10,803 nt of DNA, from positions 1 through 10,803 of the forward strand of contig CAMBWG010000041.1 of the NCBI GenBank assembly GCA_945871415.1. Reading direction: 5' to 3'. The translations under genes and the position numbers were made by a program. Of the stretch, positions 1-6,736 are shown piece after piece. Below the pieces are notes generated by a model that made no database searches, was not told where the DNA came from, and worked only from the letters and a program-made list of their open reading frames with translations. Origin of the DNA: an uncultured Desulfovibrio sp. Its GTDB lineage: Bacteria; Desulfobacterota; Desulfovibrionia; Desulfovibrionales; Desulfovibrionaceae. Each line of letters opens with the position of its first letter. Positions within the stretch are counted from its first letter, which is position 1.

Positions 1-733
1 GACCGAACATGCCGGGGCTCGGCTCGGGCACGGCAAGCGTCGAAAAATGATCCGTAAGACGAACTTCCAGAATACGATGCACCGCGAGACTGACCATATG
101 CCGCACGGTCAAATCGTCGTTCTCCAGGTCCGACCCCAGGGCGTAGATGGCCCCGTTCATGCAGATCATGCGGCCGACGACAAAACGGTGCTCCTTTTCT
201 TCCCGGCGTCCGGCCGCCTTGTAGAGAATACGGCAGACGCGCCCTTCTTCTCTGGCCCGAATCAGTAAATCTATATGCTCGAAATGCGGCGTATAATCAA
301 TGCGCCCCTTGCTGAAAAAGGCAAAACGCGCGGCATGCTCCCCGCCGATCTGCGTGGCGGACGTATCCGCCAGCTGCATGGCCAGCCGGAAGAGACTGTC
401 ATCCACACGCCGCTGCACCTGCGACGGCAGATAGGAACAGGCCAGATCGCGGCAGATCTGCAAAAAACGCAGCTCCTCGCAGTCCAGCCCCAGCGGCATC
501 CGGGAATCCGGGCAGAGCTGATACCAGCGCCGACGATCCTCCAGATCTGTCTTCAGCCTGTCCCCGACAACCCCCTCTATCTCCCGCATAAGCCGCATGA
601 TTGTCTGCTTGGAACAGTTGAGCCAGACCGCAAGCTCCGTCTGAAAATGCCTGTTTCTGTCGGCCATGAGCCGCAGAAAAAGCCGGAGCAGCTTTCCCCC
701 TGTCGTAGAATCCATATCTCGCTTGGCCGGCAT
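1..733 (-). CDS. WYL-domain transcriptional regulator with N-terminal helix-turn-helix (partial, C-terminus off the left edge)
   Basis: The frame is open from ATG at 733 down to the window edge, giving 244 visible residues with no stop, so the C-terminus is missing. Residues 13-72 form a winged helix-turn-helix: LLRLFLRLMADR, then FQTELAVWLNCSKQTIMRLM as the recognition unit, then a wing ending RRRWYQL. Residues about 150-226 resemble a WYL domain (CRILYKAAGR, then HRFVVGRMICMNGAIYALGSDL in pieces), although the eponymous W-Y-L triplet is degenerate (AIYALG). The start is supported by a purine-rich GAGAGGGG just upstream and by an in-frame TGA a short way above it. WYL proteins are ligand-responsive regulators, often found near phage-defence genes. 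Here the gene diverges from the xre gene across a 743-nt gap. What it regulates cannot be told from the sequence. Family confidence is fairly high. Confidence 0.8.
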   Translation of the reverse strand, partial: MPAKRDMDSTTGGKLLRLFLRLMADRNRHFQTELAVWLNCSKQTIMRLMREIEGVVGDRLKTDLEDRRRWYQLCPDSRMPLGLDCEELRFLQICRDLACSYLPSQVQRRVDDSLFRLAMQLADTSATQIGGEHAARFAFFSKGRIDYTPHFEHIDLLIRAREEGRVCRILYKAAGRREEKEHRFVVGRMICMNGAIYALGSDLENDDLTVRHMVSLAVHRILEVRLTDHFSTLAVPEPSPGMFG

Positions 734-809
734 ACACCCCTCTCGACGCGCCCCATCCCTTCCCCGGAGCGGGGAAACTGTTCAAAATGCCCCTTCCAGA
801 CGGCATAAA

Positions 810-953
810 GAGCATTCTCAGATTGAAATGCTTCGCATTTCAAAGCATACGGCCTGTCGTTTCACAGAAAAAACGAGGTTTTTCCGCTCACTTAGAGCCG
901 GGCTGCGCTGTGCCGCCGCCTTGCGCTTCTTCTTTTTCAAAGGAGAAACGCTC
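810..953 (+). repeat. Interspersed hairpin repeat, copy A (full length, 144 nt)
   Basis: This copy aligns end to end with copy B. It has three stem-loops. The 5' one is TTGAAATGC-TTC-GCATTTCAA (823-843), a perfect 9-bp stem. The central one pairs GAAAAAA with TTTTTC around 867-883. The 3' one pairs GCGCTTC with GAAACGC around a TTTTTCAAAGG core (923-952). A conserved GAGCCGGGCTGCGCTG block lies between the second and third. The element is non-coding and lies just upstream of the WYL gene. Confidence 0.8.
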
Positions 954-1183
954 CAGCCGTCTTTCTTCTGCTTTTCGCCCTGTTTGCGTATCTGTTTAGG
1001 CCTGCCTATCTTCAGGGAAAAACACGGGCACACAGCATGCAACCCGCAAAAAGTCAAAAATTTTCTTTAGTTATACATTTTTAAGCAATAAAACAGACAG
1101 CATATGTCATGCCGCATCCGCACGCGGCGCCGTTACGACCATGCAGATCACAACGGAACAGGAGACGCCGCATCTTCACTTCC

Positions 1184-1327
1184 AGAGCATTTTCAGTTTG
1201 AAAGGCTTTGCATTTCAAACCATACGGTCTGTCGTTTCACGGAAAAAGCGCAGTTTTTCCGCTCCATTGAGCCGGGCTGCGCTGTTCCGCGCCTCGCGTT
1301 TCGCCTTTTTCAAAGGTGAAACGCTCT
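1184..1327 (+). repeat. Interspersed hairpin repeat, copy B (full length, 144 nt)
   Basis: This copy has the same length and order of parts as copy A, with scattered substitutions. The 5' stem pairs GTTTGAAA with TTTCAAAC and has one internal mismatch. The central stem pairs CGGAAAAA with TTTTTCCG. The 3' stem pairs GCGTTTC with GAAACGC and CCTTT with AAAGG around a TTC loop. Several differences from copy A fall in stem positions. Copy B lies 150 nt upstream of the xre start. Confidence 0.8.
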
Positions 1328-1476
1328 GATACAACAGACAAATTTTGTACACATTCCAGTTTTGCTGCGAAAATATCAGCATAGCGATACTGGATTAAAT
1401 GTCAATAATTGTCTTTTGTGCTGTGTCGCGCCGCAATTTTCCCATGTACCCTTTCCCGGCAGGAAAGGAGGTCAGA

Positions 1477-1839
1477 GTGGCCGAACGGAAAAAGCAACGG
1501 CTAGCAACAATCATGGGGGCGAACATCACCGCGCAGCGCCGTCTCATGGGCTGGAATCAGGCCGAATTTGCCGAACGGCTCGGGATTGGCGCGGACTCCC
1601 TTTCACGCATTGAACGGGGGCTGGTCGCGCCCCGTTTTCCGCGCCTTGAGCAGATGGCGGCGCTGCTGGAATGCCCCGTATACGAACTCTTTCAGACACA
1701 GGAGGACAGGGAACGCGCCGCTGCCGGCAGCGTCACCCCCGCGTCTCTGAGTTCCCTTGATCTCAGCTCTCTGGACCTGAGCACGCGGCGGGAAGTCATG
1801 CTCATGGCGGAAAAAATCATCCAGCTCATGCGCTCCTGA
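1477..1839 (+). CDS. XRE/Cro-type helix-turn-helix transcriptional regulator
   Basis: The product is a 120-residue DNA-binding protein. I chose the GTG at 1477 because a strong Shine-Dalgarno sequence, GGAAAGGAGG (1462-1471), lies 5 nt before it. The frame stays open to an ATG at 1399, but those 26 residues (MSIIVFCAVSRRN...) lack a ribosome site and would cover the Shine-Dalgarno. Residues 16-72 are a canonical HTH_3 domain: NITAQRRLMGWNQAEFAERL, then GIGADSLSRIERG as the recognition helix region, ending CPVYELF. After residue 90 there is an unusual SSLDLSSLDLS duplication followed by a hydrophobic C-terminal helix (EVMLMAEKIIQLM) that may dimerise. The gene lies 498 nt upstream of the dynamin-like operon on the same strand, so it is a plausible regulator of it. 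That link is inference. Confidence 0.87.
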   Translation: MAERKKQRLATIMGANITAQRRLMGWNQAEFAERLGIGADSLSRIERGLVAPRFPRLEQMAALLECPVYELFQTQEDRERAAAGSVTPASLSSLDLSSLDLSTRREVMLMAEKIIQLMRS

Positions 1840-1921
1840 TCTCTGCCGGCCTCCCGCGGCGTTCCTGCTGCCCGGGCAGAACAGGCGGCCCCGGACTGCC
1901 TGTCCGGCACGACAGCCGCAG

Positions 1922-1989
1922 CGGGGCCCGGCGTAGCGCGCCTGTGCCGCCGCCTCGCGTTTCATCTTTTTCAAAGTTGAAACGCTTTA
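1922..1989 (+). repeat. Interspersed hairpin repeat, copy C (3' half only)
   Basis: It matches the 3' part of copies A and B: GTGCCGCCGCCTCGCGTTTC, then CTTTTTCAAAG, then TTGAAACGCTT. The terminal stem (GCGTTTC with GAAACGC) is intact. The 5' hairpin and the AAAAA/TTTTT stem are missing. It stands in the leader of the dynamin-like operon. Confidence 0.7.
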
Positions 1990-2020
1990 GAGGGGCTTCC
2001 GTCATATCCGCGCATCCCTC

Positions 2021-2055
2021 CGGGTACGGCATTCTGAAAAAGGACGCCGTACCCG
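2021..2055 (+). promoter_or_regulatory. Perfect 10-bp hairpin in the operon leader
   Basis: CGGGTACGGC (2021-2030) and GCCGTACCCG (2046-2055) are perfect inverted repeats separated by a 15-nt A-rich loop. No U-run follows, so it is not a classic intrinsic terminator. It could be an operator for a dimeric regulator such as the upstream XRE protein, or a leader-RNA hairpin. Structure is seen; role is inferred. Confidence 0.5.
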
Positions 2056-2082
2056 TTCCCCTGACAGAATATGTGCCGTTTT

Positions 2083-2101
2083 CATTCCATCTGATGGAAT
2101 G
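2083..2101 (+). repeat. 19-nt palindrome, related to one at 9733-9749
   Basis: CATTCCATC-T-GATGGAATG is a perfect 9-bp inverted repeat around one base. A sister hairpin, ATTCCAT-AAG-ATGGAAT, occurs at 9733-9749, so this is a second short hairpin motif in the window, distinct from the TTGAAATGC type. It is followed by a run of seven A. It could be an operator or a relic of a repeat. Confidence 0.55.
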
Positions 2102-2337
2102 CTCCGAAAAAAACTCCCGCAGCGTTCCCCGCCGACGCCCGTCCGGCTGCCGAATCCGGCAAAAAAGTTTAGCGCAGGCTGCGACCATTCCGTCTCGTGG
2201 AACGACCTGCGGCTATCCTTCCCCCCTGAATCGTCAAAGGCACACAACTGCCAGACAGAGAGGACTTCCTCCCGCGCGTCCGCTCTGCCTGTCCGTGTCC
2301 GGCAGAACCAGACATCACGCGAAAACAGGGGAGCGTC

Positions 2338-2691
2338 ATGTTTCAAGCCATCTTCATCGGAATCCTCATCATCCTGGGTATCGGGCTTCTGACCAGACTG
2401 CTGCCCTATATCCTCGTCATCGCCGCCGTCATTTTTGCCTGCTGGCTGCTCTACTCCTACTGGAAAGTCGCCCTGATCTGTCTGGGGGGCTGCTTCTCCT
2501 GGGTGTGCTCGGAGAAGCAATGCAAAGAGTGCAAAAAGCAAGGAGAAACACTCCCCCCAAACTCTCTGCGGAGGAAATTGCAAACATCATCAGCGCAGCA
2601 GTCTCCGACTGCATTGTTCAGGATGCAAACAAGGACGCTGACTGCATTTTCAAAGACACGCAGAGCATTCCCCGCGAACGTGCCGCCATAA
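2338..2691 (+). CDS. Hydrophobic membrane leader reading frame overlapping the first dynamin-like gene (N-terminal exon-like frame or separate small protein)
   Basis: The ATG at 2338 has a strong Shine-Dalgarno, AGGGGAG (2327-2333), so translation very probably starts here. Residues 2-58 are almost continuously hydrophobic (FQAIFIGILIILGIGLL, then PYILVIAAVIFACWLL, then VALICLGGCFSWV), enough for two or three membrane spans. A cysteine-rich basic stretch follows (CSEKQCKECKK, residues 57-67). After residue 74 the frame becomes Ser/Arg/Thr-rich with no character and looks like a shadow of the GTPase frame, which it overlaps from 2520 to 2691. Three readings are possible: a separate 117-residue membrane protein coupled to the GTPase; a membrane anchor fused to the GTPase by -1 frameshifting at 2553-2559; or one gene broken by an indel in the C6 run. 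I favour a fused or coupled anchor. Confidence 0.6.
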   Translation: MFQAIFIGILIILGIGLLTRLLPYILVIAAVIFACWLLYSYWKVALICLGGCFSWVCSEKQCKECKKQGETLPPNSLRRKLQTSSAQQSPTALFRMQTRTLTAFSKTRRAFPANVPP

Positions 2692-5081
2692 TTTTAAGCA
2701 AATTTTCAAAAAACATATTATATACAACCTGTTATTATCTCTCTGTCACTCAGGGGAACAACGGAACGCTCATAACCGGCGACGGCATCTATATCTGTTA
2801 TCAGTCTTCCAGCCAGTTTAAAAAAATATTCATTCCCTTCGCCGGTCTGCAACAGGTATCCAGCCAGAGCAACAGGCTCACGGTAAACTGCACAGGGGCT
2901 GAAGGCCAGAAGCAAACCATCACTTTTCCCCAGGGATACACGACAATTTCCCTCAAAAATATTGCAGATCTGTGCAAAGCCATTATAGCGACGCCCGTTC
3001 CGAGTCTCCTTTACAAACAGAACTGCTCCTCAGGCGCTACCTCCAGTTCAAACAAACAGAATAGACAGAAGATCGAAAACATCAATGCCACAACCCGCGA
3101 TATCATTAACGCGGCGCGCAAGGACAGCTCCGGCGATCCCCAGACTGTCCAGCTGCTCAAGGCCATTCATCGGGTTTCCGACATTTTTGATGAAATCCGC
3201 AAATATCTTATCAGCAGCAAAACGGCTTCCCCCAGCGAGGCTTCCCGGCTGCTGGAAGCAGCCGGCAGAACCAATCAGGAAATTGCCAGACGCCTTGCCG
3301 ACAAACGTATGTATGTCTGCATCATCGGCGAATTTTCCTGCGGCAAAAGCACGTTCATCAATGCCATGCTGGAGGAGAGGTTCCTCATTGAAGACGTGCT
3401 TCAGGGCACGACCTGCAGCAAGACCGTCATCAAATACGCTCCCCGGGAAAATATCTCCGTCTTCTTTTCCAACAATACCTGCCAGCGAATGCGCAATGAC
3501 GACAGCGGCGACACCCTGCTGGATGCGGAGGTAAAAAGGGACTTCCTGCGCGCCATGACGGCGGAAGAAGAAAAGGCACGGGAAATTAGAGAAGTGATCT
3601 GGGAATCTCCCATTGAGGTTCTGGAAAACGGTCTCTGCATCATAGACACCCCCGGCATCGGATCGCAGAATCCCCGCCACACCGAGGTGGCCCGCCTCGC
3701 CGGGCAGGAAAGCGACGCCCTGCTGGTGCTGACCAGTCTTGACAAGGCCCTGAGCAAGGATTTGCTGGAAGAGGTGACGAAAATTGCGGGGCCGGAGGCC
3801 GCCAACTGCATCTTTATCGGCACCCGCAAGGATCAGTTCCCTCCCCGGGAAGAGGCGCGCATGCGCAGACATTTCCGGCAGCGCCTCAGCAGCAGGTTCG
3901 GCCATGAATGCCAGTTTGAATTTGTATCCGCCTACAAGGCTCTGGAAGGGTTGGGCGGCAATCCCGAAGAGCAGGCCGCGCTGGACGAATTCCGTCAGTT
4001 CCGCGCCAGAATAAAGCAGGCGCTGGAAAGCGGCCGCAAGGTTATCCAGAGCTTCAAGGCTTCCGCCATGATCAACGAAATGGTGGAGGATATCACCGGC
4101 GAATTTTCCCGGAAAAAGGAAGACTTCGATAAGAGAATCGTCGAATATCAGGCTATGGTCATCAGCGAGGACTCGGACAAGTGGGCGACCTGGGAAAAGC
4201 GCATCCTCCTCGAATTTGATCAGCAGGCGCGGAAAATCTCCGTTCAGGCACAGGAGGATGCCGACAAGGTTCTGTCCCGGCTTCGGTCCGCTCTCTTCAG
4301 CCGGATTGATCAGTGCAAGGAGCACAGCGACCTGAAAGAATGCGCCGAAACGGGCCTTGCCCGGGTTACAAACGCCTACAAGGATGAACTGGAAGCAACG
4401 CCGCGCCAGCTCGTGGCCCAGCCCATGCAGCGCGCGGTTCAGCATGCTCTTAAGGAATATGCGGCAACATTTCAGAAAGAATACGAAAAGCTGGAAGCCG
4501 TCCTGGGCAATTCCCTGCAGATAGCCGGACAGCAGCCCGCCGGGCAGAATCTGAAAGTCAGTGTCAACCTCGACAACTCCGGCTTCGCGAAAGTGTCCGC
4601 CGATATAGAATCCGAAGAAAAACTCAAGATCGGCGGCGCCCTGGCTACGGCCGCCTGCCTGAGCTTTGCCATACCCGGCGTGGGCTGGATTGCCGGAGCG
4701 GCCATTACCTTTGTGGGCGGCGTACTGGGAGCCGGCCTCCTGAAAAGCGTCGAGAAGCGCAAGAACGAACTCAAGGAACAAGTGGAAAGCAACATAGAAA
4801 CGCAGAAAAGCCAGCTCAGGGAATTTCTCAAGAACACCTCCGCAACCTGCAAGGAAGATTTCCGCAAACACCTCATCGCCTGTGTCGAAGCGCAGAAAAA
4901 CGAGTATATCCAGCATATTCAAAGGCATAATCAGCGCATCGAGGAAAGAAAGCGCGCCCTTCAGGAGGTAAAGGCGTTTCTGGACAAAAAAATTGAGGAG
5001 CTGCAGGCTGTGGATGCGGAAATCGGGGAACTCAAGAACCAGATCAGCCTCCCCTTTGTCGAGAAGGAAGAAACACGATGA
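2520..5081 (+). CDS. Dynamin-like large GTPase 1, with N-terminal PH-like segment and central hydrophobic hairpin
   Basis: From ATG 2520 (Shine-Dalgarno GGAG at 2511-2514) this gives 853 residues. A -1 frameshift from the leader would instead give a 914-residue membrane-anchored form. Residues 80-160 are beta-rich and PH-like (GTLITGDGIYICYQ, FKKIFIPFAGLQQV, QTITFPQGYTTISL). Residues 183-262 are helical. The GTPase domain follows: G1 GEFSCGKS 270-277, G2 Thr within QGTTCSKT about 297, G3 DTPG 376-379, G4 TRKD 435-438. Long amphipathic helices flank a hydrophobic hairpin at 703-742 (LATAACLSFAIPGVGWIAGA and on), the membrane-inserting paddle position in bacterial dynamin-like proteins. A coiled coil (745-842) ends the protein. 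Such proteins bind and reshape membranes using GTP. The stop overlaps the next start as ATGA. The first part (about 2600-3060) is visibly more AT-rich than the rest. Confidence 0.88.
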   Translation: MQRVQKARRNTPPKLSAEEIANIISAAVSDCIVQDANKDADCIFKDTQSIPRERAAIILSKFSKNILYTTCYYLSVTQGNNGTLITGDGIYICYQSSSQFKKIFIPFAGLQQVSSQSNRLTVNCTGAEGQKQTITFPQGYTTISLKNIADLCKAIIATPVPSLLYKQNCSSGATSSSNKQNRQKIENINATTRDIINAARKDSSGDPQTVQLLKAIHRVSDIFDEIRKYLISSKTASPSEASRLLEAAGRTNQEIARRLADKRMYVCIIGEFSCGKSTFINAMLEERFLIEDVLQGTTCSKTVIKYAPRENISVFFSNNTCQRMRNDDSGDTLLDAEVKRDFLRAMTAEEEKAREIREVIWESPIEVLENGLCIIDTPGIGSQNPRHTEVARLAGQESDALLVLTSLDKALSKDLLEEVTKIAGPEAANCIFIGTRKDQFPPREEARMRRHFRQRLSSRFGHECQFEFVSAYKALEGLGGNPEEQAALDEFRQFRARIKQALESGRKVIQSFKASAMINEMVEDITGEFSRKKEDFDKRIVEYQAMVISEDSDKWATWEKRILLEFDQQARKISVQAQEDADKVLSRLRSALFSRIDQCKEHSDLKECAETGLARVTNAYKDELEATPRQLVAQPMQRAVQHALKEYAATFQKEYEKLEAVLGNSLQIAGQQPAGQNLKVSVNLDNSGFAKVSADIESEEKLKIGGALATAACLSFAIPGVGWIAGAAITFVGGVLGAGLLKSVEKRKNELKEQVESNIETQKSQLREFLKNTSATCKEDFRKHLIACVEAQKNEYIQHIQRHNQRIEERKRALQEVKAFLDKKIEELQAVDAEIGELKNQISLPFVEKEETR
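2541..2559 (+). promoter_or_regulatory. Candidate -1 ribosomal frameshift signal
   Basis: In the leader frame the codons read CTC CCC CCA AAC, so 2553-2559 is the heptamer C CCC CCA, which permits both tRNAs to re-pair after slipping one base back. The new frame continues AAA CTC TCT, that is PP-KLSAEE, directly into GTPase 1. A Shine-Dalgarno-like AGGAG (2541-2545) lies 7 nt upstream without a start codon to serve, resembling the stimulator of dnaX-type frameshifting. An assembly error or a natural indel in the C6 run explains the pattern equally well. Confidence 0.4.
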
Positions 5082-6736
5082 ACACAGTATGCGATGCAAC
5101 GTCGCTTCCGGCCCGTTGCCGGCGTTTTCTGGAAGAGGCCGCTCCGGAAAGACTGCCCGCTCTGGAATCACTGGAAGCCGCCGCGGCCCGGCAGAGTTTC
5201 CGTATTTGCATTGCGGGCGGCTTTTCGCGGGGCAAGTCCCATTTTGTCAACGCGCTCTTAGGCACGGATCTGCTGACGGAAAGGGCCGTCCCGAGCACCG
5301 GCTCCCTTACCGAGATTGTCTACGGGGAAACGCCCGGCCTTGAATTCAGGGGAACAAGACTCCCCCTGTCCGCGCAGACGCTCCAGGAATACGCCATTGG
5401 CGAGAGCAGGTATTCCCCCGGGGAAATTCTCCGGATTCACTATCCCGCTCCGTTCCTCAAAGGAGGCATGGAGCTGCTCGATACGCCCGGCGTGGATGAC
5501 ATTGACGCCACCCCCGCGGAAATGACGTATCAGGCGCTGGAAAATGCGGATGCGGTCATTATCATGATTTCCGCCGCGGCGCCGCTGAGCCTGACGGAAC
5601 GCGCCTTTGTCGATGTCTATATGCGGGACAGGGCCATCCCCATACTTGCGGCCGGCGTCTCGTTCCTCGATCTGGTGCCGGAAAAGGATCGCGCACGGCA
5701 GCTGGCCTTTATCGAAGAAAAGGTACACAGACTCTATCCCGGTATGACGCTGCTGCTGCCGGCTCAGACAAACGATGCCGTCCCGGGCTTTGTCTGCGGC
5801 ATGGATCAGATACGCGCGCTACTTGAAACATGGCGCGACGCGCCCTCCCTCGCCCCTCTGAAGCAGCGGATGCTGCTCAGACGCCTCGGCATGCTCATGG
5901 CGGGCGTGGTCACGTCGCTGGAAGCCAGATATCAGGCGCTGGAGCTGTCTGCCGCGGAGGCGCGGCAACAGCTGAACGAGGCCATCGCCGCCCTGAATGA
6001 CGGGATGCTTGCCTGCGACGAACTCAAACTGGCAGTGCGCGAACAGCAAAATGCGCTGCAGGATCACATCAGAAAAAAAATCCGTTCGCTGGGTTCCACG
6101 CTGGCCGCCGCCCCCGGAGACGATCAGACCATTGCCGACGCCTTTCAGCACCTGCACGAGGAACTGCGCCGCTCTGTGAGCATGAGTCTGGAACGGGATA
6201 TTGCCGTGCTGTCCCGCAGGCTGGAAGAGCTTTACGGAACGCCGCTGGAAATCGACCTGTCCGACTCCCTGCCGCCGATGACAATTTCAGTTACCAAAAA
6301 GCCGCTGGATGATATTTTCAATCATCCGCTGGTGGCTGCCCTCCTCAGTCGCGGGACAACGCTTGTCGAAGGACGGATACAGAGCTTTCCGGGCGGAAGC
6401 GTCATCTGGAACATCATAAAGCCGTATGCGGCCCAGCTGGCCGGAGGCTATCTGCAAAACCCGGGAGAACAGCAGATCGCCAGAGCAAGGAAAATTTCGG
6501 AACTCTGCTCCTGCATGACAATGACATTCAGGAAGGAGCTTGACGCCATATATCAGCAACTCATTGAAACAATGAAACAAAACAGGCTCCGCTGGCTGAA
6601 GGAGCGCCGGGACAGTCTGACTGACAACGCCTCTCTGGAGGAAAGAGAGGCACAGAAGACGAAACTGAACAGCACCCTGCAGACAGCGCGGGAACTTTGC
6701 GACGCAATCAGGATAGAAGAGGAGAACAGCAAATGA
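5078..6736 (+). CDS. Dynamin-like GTPase 2, compact, with degenerate G4 motif
   Basis: This 552-residue protein starts at the ATG that overlaps the stop of GTPase 1 (ATGA, 5078-5081), which implies translational coupling. A GAAGGAAG ribosome site (5063-5070) lies inside the upstream gene. Near its N-terminus is the GTPase domain: G1 GGFSRGKS 47-54, switch region PSTGSLTEI 72-80, G3 DTPG 135-138. At the G4 position I see GVSFLD (193-198) in place of N/T-K-x-D, so guanine specificity may be weakened or altered. Residues 285-390 and 465-545 are long charged helices typical of dynamin stalks. Unlike its neighbours it has no long hydrophobic hairpin. The segment 410-460 is only mildly hydrophobic (VAALL, GGSVIWNII). 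It may therefore act as a soluble or peripheral partner of GTPases 1 and 3. Family assignment is good; the partner role is inference. Confidence 0.85.
   Translation: MNTVCDATSLPARCRRFLEEAAPERLPALESLEAAAARQSFRICIAGGFSRGKSHFVNALLGTDLLTERAVPSTGSLTEIVYGETPGLEFRGTRLPLSAQTLQEYAIGESRYSPGEILRIHYPAPFLKGGMELLDTPGVDDIDATPAEMTYQALENADAVIIMISAAAPLSLTERAFVDVYMRDRAIPILAAGVSFLDLVPEKDRARQLAFIEEKVHRLYPGMTLLLPAQTNDAVPGFVCGMDQIRALLETWRDAPSLAPLKQRMLLRRLGMLMAGVVTSLEARYQALELSAAEARQQLNEAIAALNDGMLACDELKLAVREQQNALQDHIRKKIRSLGSTLAAAPGDDQTIADAFQHLHEELRRSVSMSLERDIAVLSRRLEELYGTPLEIDLSDSLPPMTISVTKKPLDDIFNHPLVAALLSRGTTLVEGRIQSFPGGSVIWNIIKPYAAQLAGGYLQNPGEQQIARARKISELCSCMTMTFRKELDAIYQQLIETMKQNRLRWLKERRDSLTDNASLEEREAQKTKLNSTLQTARELCDAIRIEEENSK

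Larger units (their letters stand above)
734..1476. other. Long intergenic region with two structured repeats
   Basis: This 743-nt gap separates the divergent WYL and xre genes. I see no convincing protein gene: the short open frames here read through the repeat copies and give arginine- or lysine-rich translations without domain character. It holds repeat copies A (810-953) and B (1184-1327). Between and after them are AT-rich stretches, 1050-1095 and 1330-1430, which are the likeliest places for the promoters of the flanking genes. A small palindrome, ACAAATTTTGT at 1339-1349, lies upstream of xre and could be an operator, but that is weak. Confidence 0.6.
1840..2337. other. 498-nt leader between xre and the dynamin-like operon
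   Basis: I see no credible gene here. A frame is open from about 1944 into the first GTPase, but its translation before 2520 is rich in Arg, His, Ser and Pro and looks non-coding. The region holds a 12-nt palindrome CTGCCCGGGCAG (1868-1879), a small stem CCGGAC/GTCCGG (1891-1907), partial repeat copy C (1922-1989), a perfect 10-bp hairpin (2021-2055) and a 19-nt palindrome (2083-2101). The operon promoter is presumably in this stretch, but I could not find a convincing -35/-10 pair. Confidence 0.55.

Noticed and set aside
275..808. A 177-codon plus-strand frame at the left end
   Set aside because: It is the complement of the WYL regulator, whose helix-turn-helix and WYL-like pattern are clear.
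810..1327. CRISPR array or retron-type element suggested by repeated hairpins
   Set aside because: The copies are 144 nt, irregularly spaced and partly degenerate, with no spacer pattern, no cas genes and no reverse transcriptase.
818..1329. Short open frames on both strands between the WYL and xre genes
   Set aside because: They read through the structured repeats and give basic, low-complexity peptides. The similarity between them reflects the DNA repeat and not a protein family.
1944..2519. N-terminal extension of GTPase 1 in its own frame back to 1944
   Set aside because: The translation is Arg/His/Pro/Ser-rich, crosses repeat copy C and two hairpins, and has no Shine-Dalgarno. The hydrophobic frame from 2338 is far more protein-like.
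3048..5171. A 707-codon open frame on the minus strand opposite GTPase 1
   Set aside because: Its translation is Phe/Gly/Ala-rich and domain-free, and the plus strand encodes a protein with intact GTPase motifs. Long antisense frames are common opposite GC-biased genes.
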